Translations under genes and position numbers: made by a program
Assembly (NCBI RefSeq): GCF_900104815.1
Contig: NZ_FNTD01000004.1
Location: 4,666,501 to 4,730,500 of the forward strand
Source of the DNA: Streptomyces misionensis
Lineage (GTDB): Bacteria; Actinomycetota; Actinomycetes; Streptomycetales; Streptomycetaceae
DNA length: 64,000 bases
Direction: 5' to 3'
The notes under the pieces: model-generated
Told to the model about the DNA's origin: nothing
Databases searched by the model: none
What the model saw: the letters and a program-made list of their open reading frames with translations, nothing else
Shown: positions 63,536 through 64,000 of the stretch, piece by piece
Layout: each line of letters starts with the position of its first letter
Position numbering within the stretch: the stretch's first letter is position 1

Positions 63536-64000
63536 ATGAGCACTGTTGACATCCTTTCGCCGGCGGGCGAGAAGGCCGGTTCCGTCGAGCTCCCCGCGGA
63601 GATCTTCGACGCCAAGGTCAGCGTTCCGCTGATCCACCAGGTCGTCGTCGCGCAGCTGGCCGCTGCCCGCCAGGGCACGCACAAGACCAAGACGCGTGGC
63701 GAGGTCCGCGGTGGCGGCAAGAAGCCGTACCGCCAGAAGGGCACCGGTCGCGCCCGCCAGGGTTCGACCCGCGCGCCGCAGTTCGCCGGTGGTGGCGTCG
63801 TGCACGGTCCCGTGCCGCGTGACTACTCGCAGCGCACCCCGAAGAAGATGAAGGCCGCCGCCCTGCGCGGTGCCCTCACCGACCGGGCGCGTCACAACCG
63901 CATCCACGTCGTCGCCGGCGTGGTCGAGGGCGAGAACCCCAGCACCAAGGCCGCCAAGTCGCTGTTCGGCAAGATCTCGGAGCGCAAGAACCTGCTCCTG
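63536..64000 (+). CDS. rplD: 50S ribosomal protein L4 (3' end outside window)
   Basis: The first 155 codons of L4, open at the window edge. [87 protein letters not shown] is the L4 signature, with the extended loop that reaches the exit tunnel. It starts eight bases after the rplC stop. L4 can also regulate the S10 operon in E. coli. Confidence 0.97.
   Translation, partial: MSTVDILSPAGEKAGSVELPAEIFDAKVSVPLIHQVVVAQLAAARQGTHKTKTRGEVRGGGKKPYRQKGTGRARQGSTRAPQFAGGGVVHGPVPRDYSQRTPKKMKAAALRGALTDRARHNRIHVVAGVVEGENPSTKAAKSLFGKISERKNLLL

Overview
The window is high-GC chromosomal DNA from a Streptomyces or a very close relative. The evidence is strong G/C bias at third codon positions, frequent GTG starts and one TTG start, actinobacterial families (DUF397/XRE pairs, DUF6879, DUF1023), and the order nuo-htpX ... 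yajQ-tRNA-Tyr ... tRNA-Thr/tRNA-Met-rpmG-hydratase pair ... murB-adenosine deaminase-aminotransferase-tRNA-Trp-secE-nusG-rplK-rplA ... rplJ-rplL-rpoB-rpoC ... rpsL-rpsG-fusA-tuf ... rpsJ-rplC-rplD. As far as I recall, this order matches the S. coelicolor SCO4606-SCO4703 region. Species cannot be assigned from sequence reading alone.

Layout. 1-4288: end of a complex I operon (nuoL C-terminus, nuoM, nuoN). 4434-7520: HtpX-type protease, DoxX and YccF membrane proteins, a GlsB/YeaQ protein and YajQ. 7744-15377: tRNA-Tyr, then an accessory stretch: a Crp-like regulator with a small membrane protein, a large SpoIIE/PAS/GAF phosphatase with a probable C-terminal frameshift, two small proteins, an NAD(P)-binding protein and an amidohydrolase. 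15716-17163: tRNA-Thr, tRNA-Met, rpmG and two MaoC-fold hydratase subunits. 17299-19396: a TetR repressor and MFS exporter with matching putative operators. 19407-24802: an RsbW-like kinase, an XRE/DUF397 pair with a 344-bp tandem duplication, a DUF6879 protein and an NB-ARC/TPR NLR-like ATPase. 24874-33834: murB, nucleoside and amino-acid enzymes, tRNA-Trp, protein export, elongation and ribosomal genes. 34403-41885: rpoB and rpoC.

41952-49572, between rpoC and the str operon, holds the most interesting region. A tightly packed minus-strand operon encodes a class III nucleotidyl cyclase-like protein, an NLR/HEAT-like protein with a degenerate P-loop, an SPFH-like scaffold, a PycTM (Pycsar-effector-type) membrane protein and an M48 peptidase with a PAYP-repeat N-terminus. 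It is preceded by a Crp/Fnr regulator. The cyclase C-terminus and the NLR-like N-terminus carry nearly the same 26-residue Gly-rich motif. This resembles the paired amyloid-signalling motifs of bacterial NLR/effector pairs. I read the locus as a candidate cyclic-nucleotide immune or stress-signalling system.

50039-54399 is the str operon (rpsL, rpsG, fusA, tuf). 54583-62118 holds a membrane-anchored protein, a secreted beta-rich protein, a YrhB/toxin-like fusion, a small membrane protein and a three-gene operon (ESX-like helical protein, DUF1023 alpha/beta hydrolase, lipoprotein). 62558-64000 is the start of the S10 operon. The leaders of the str and S10 operons share a nearly identical 24-nt hairpin. 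Several strong hairpin terminators and a few convincing promoters (rpoB, rpsL, rpsJ, rplJ) can be read directly.
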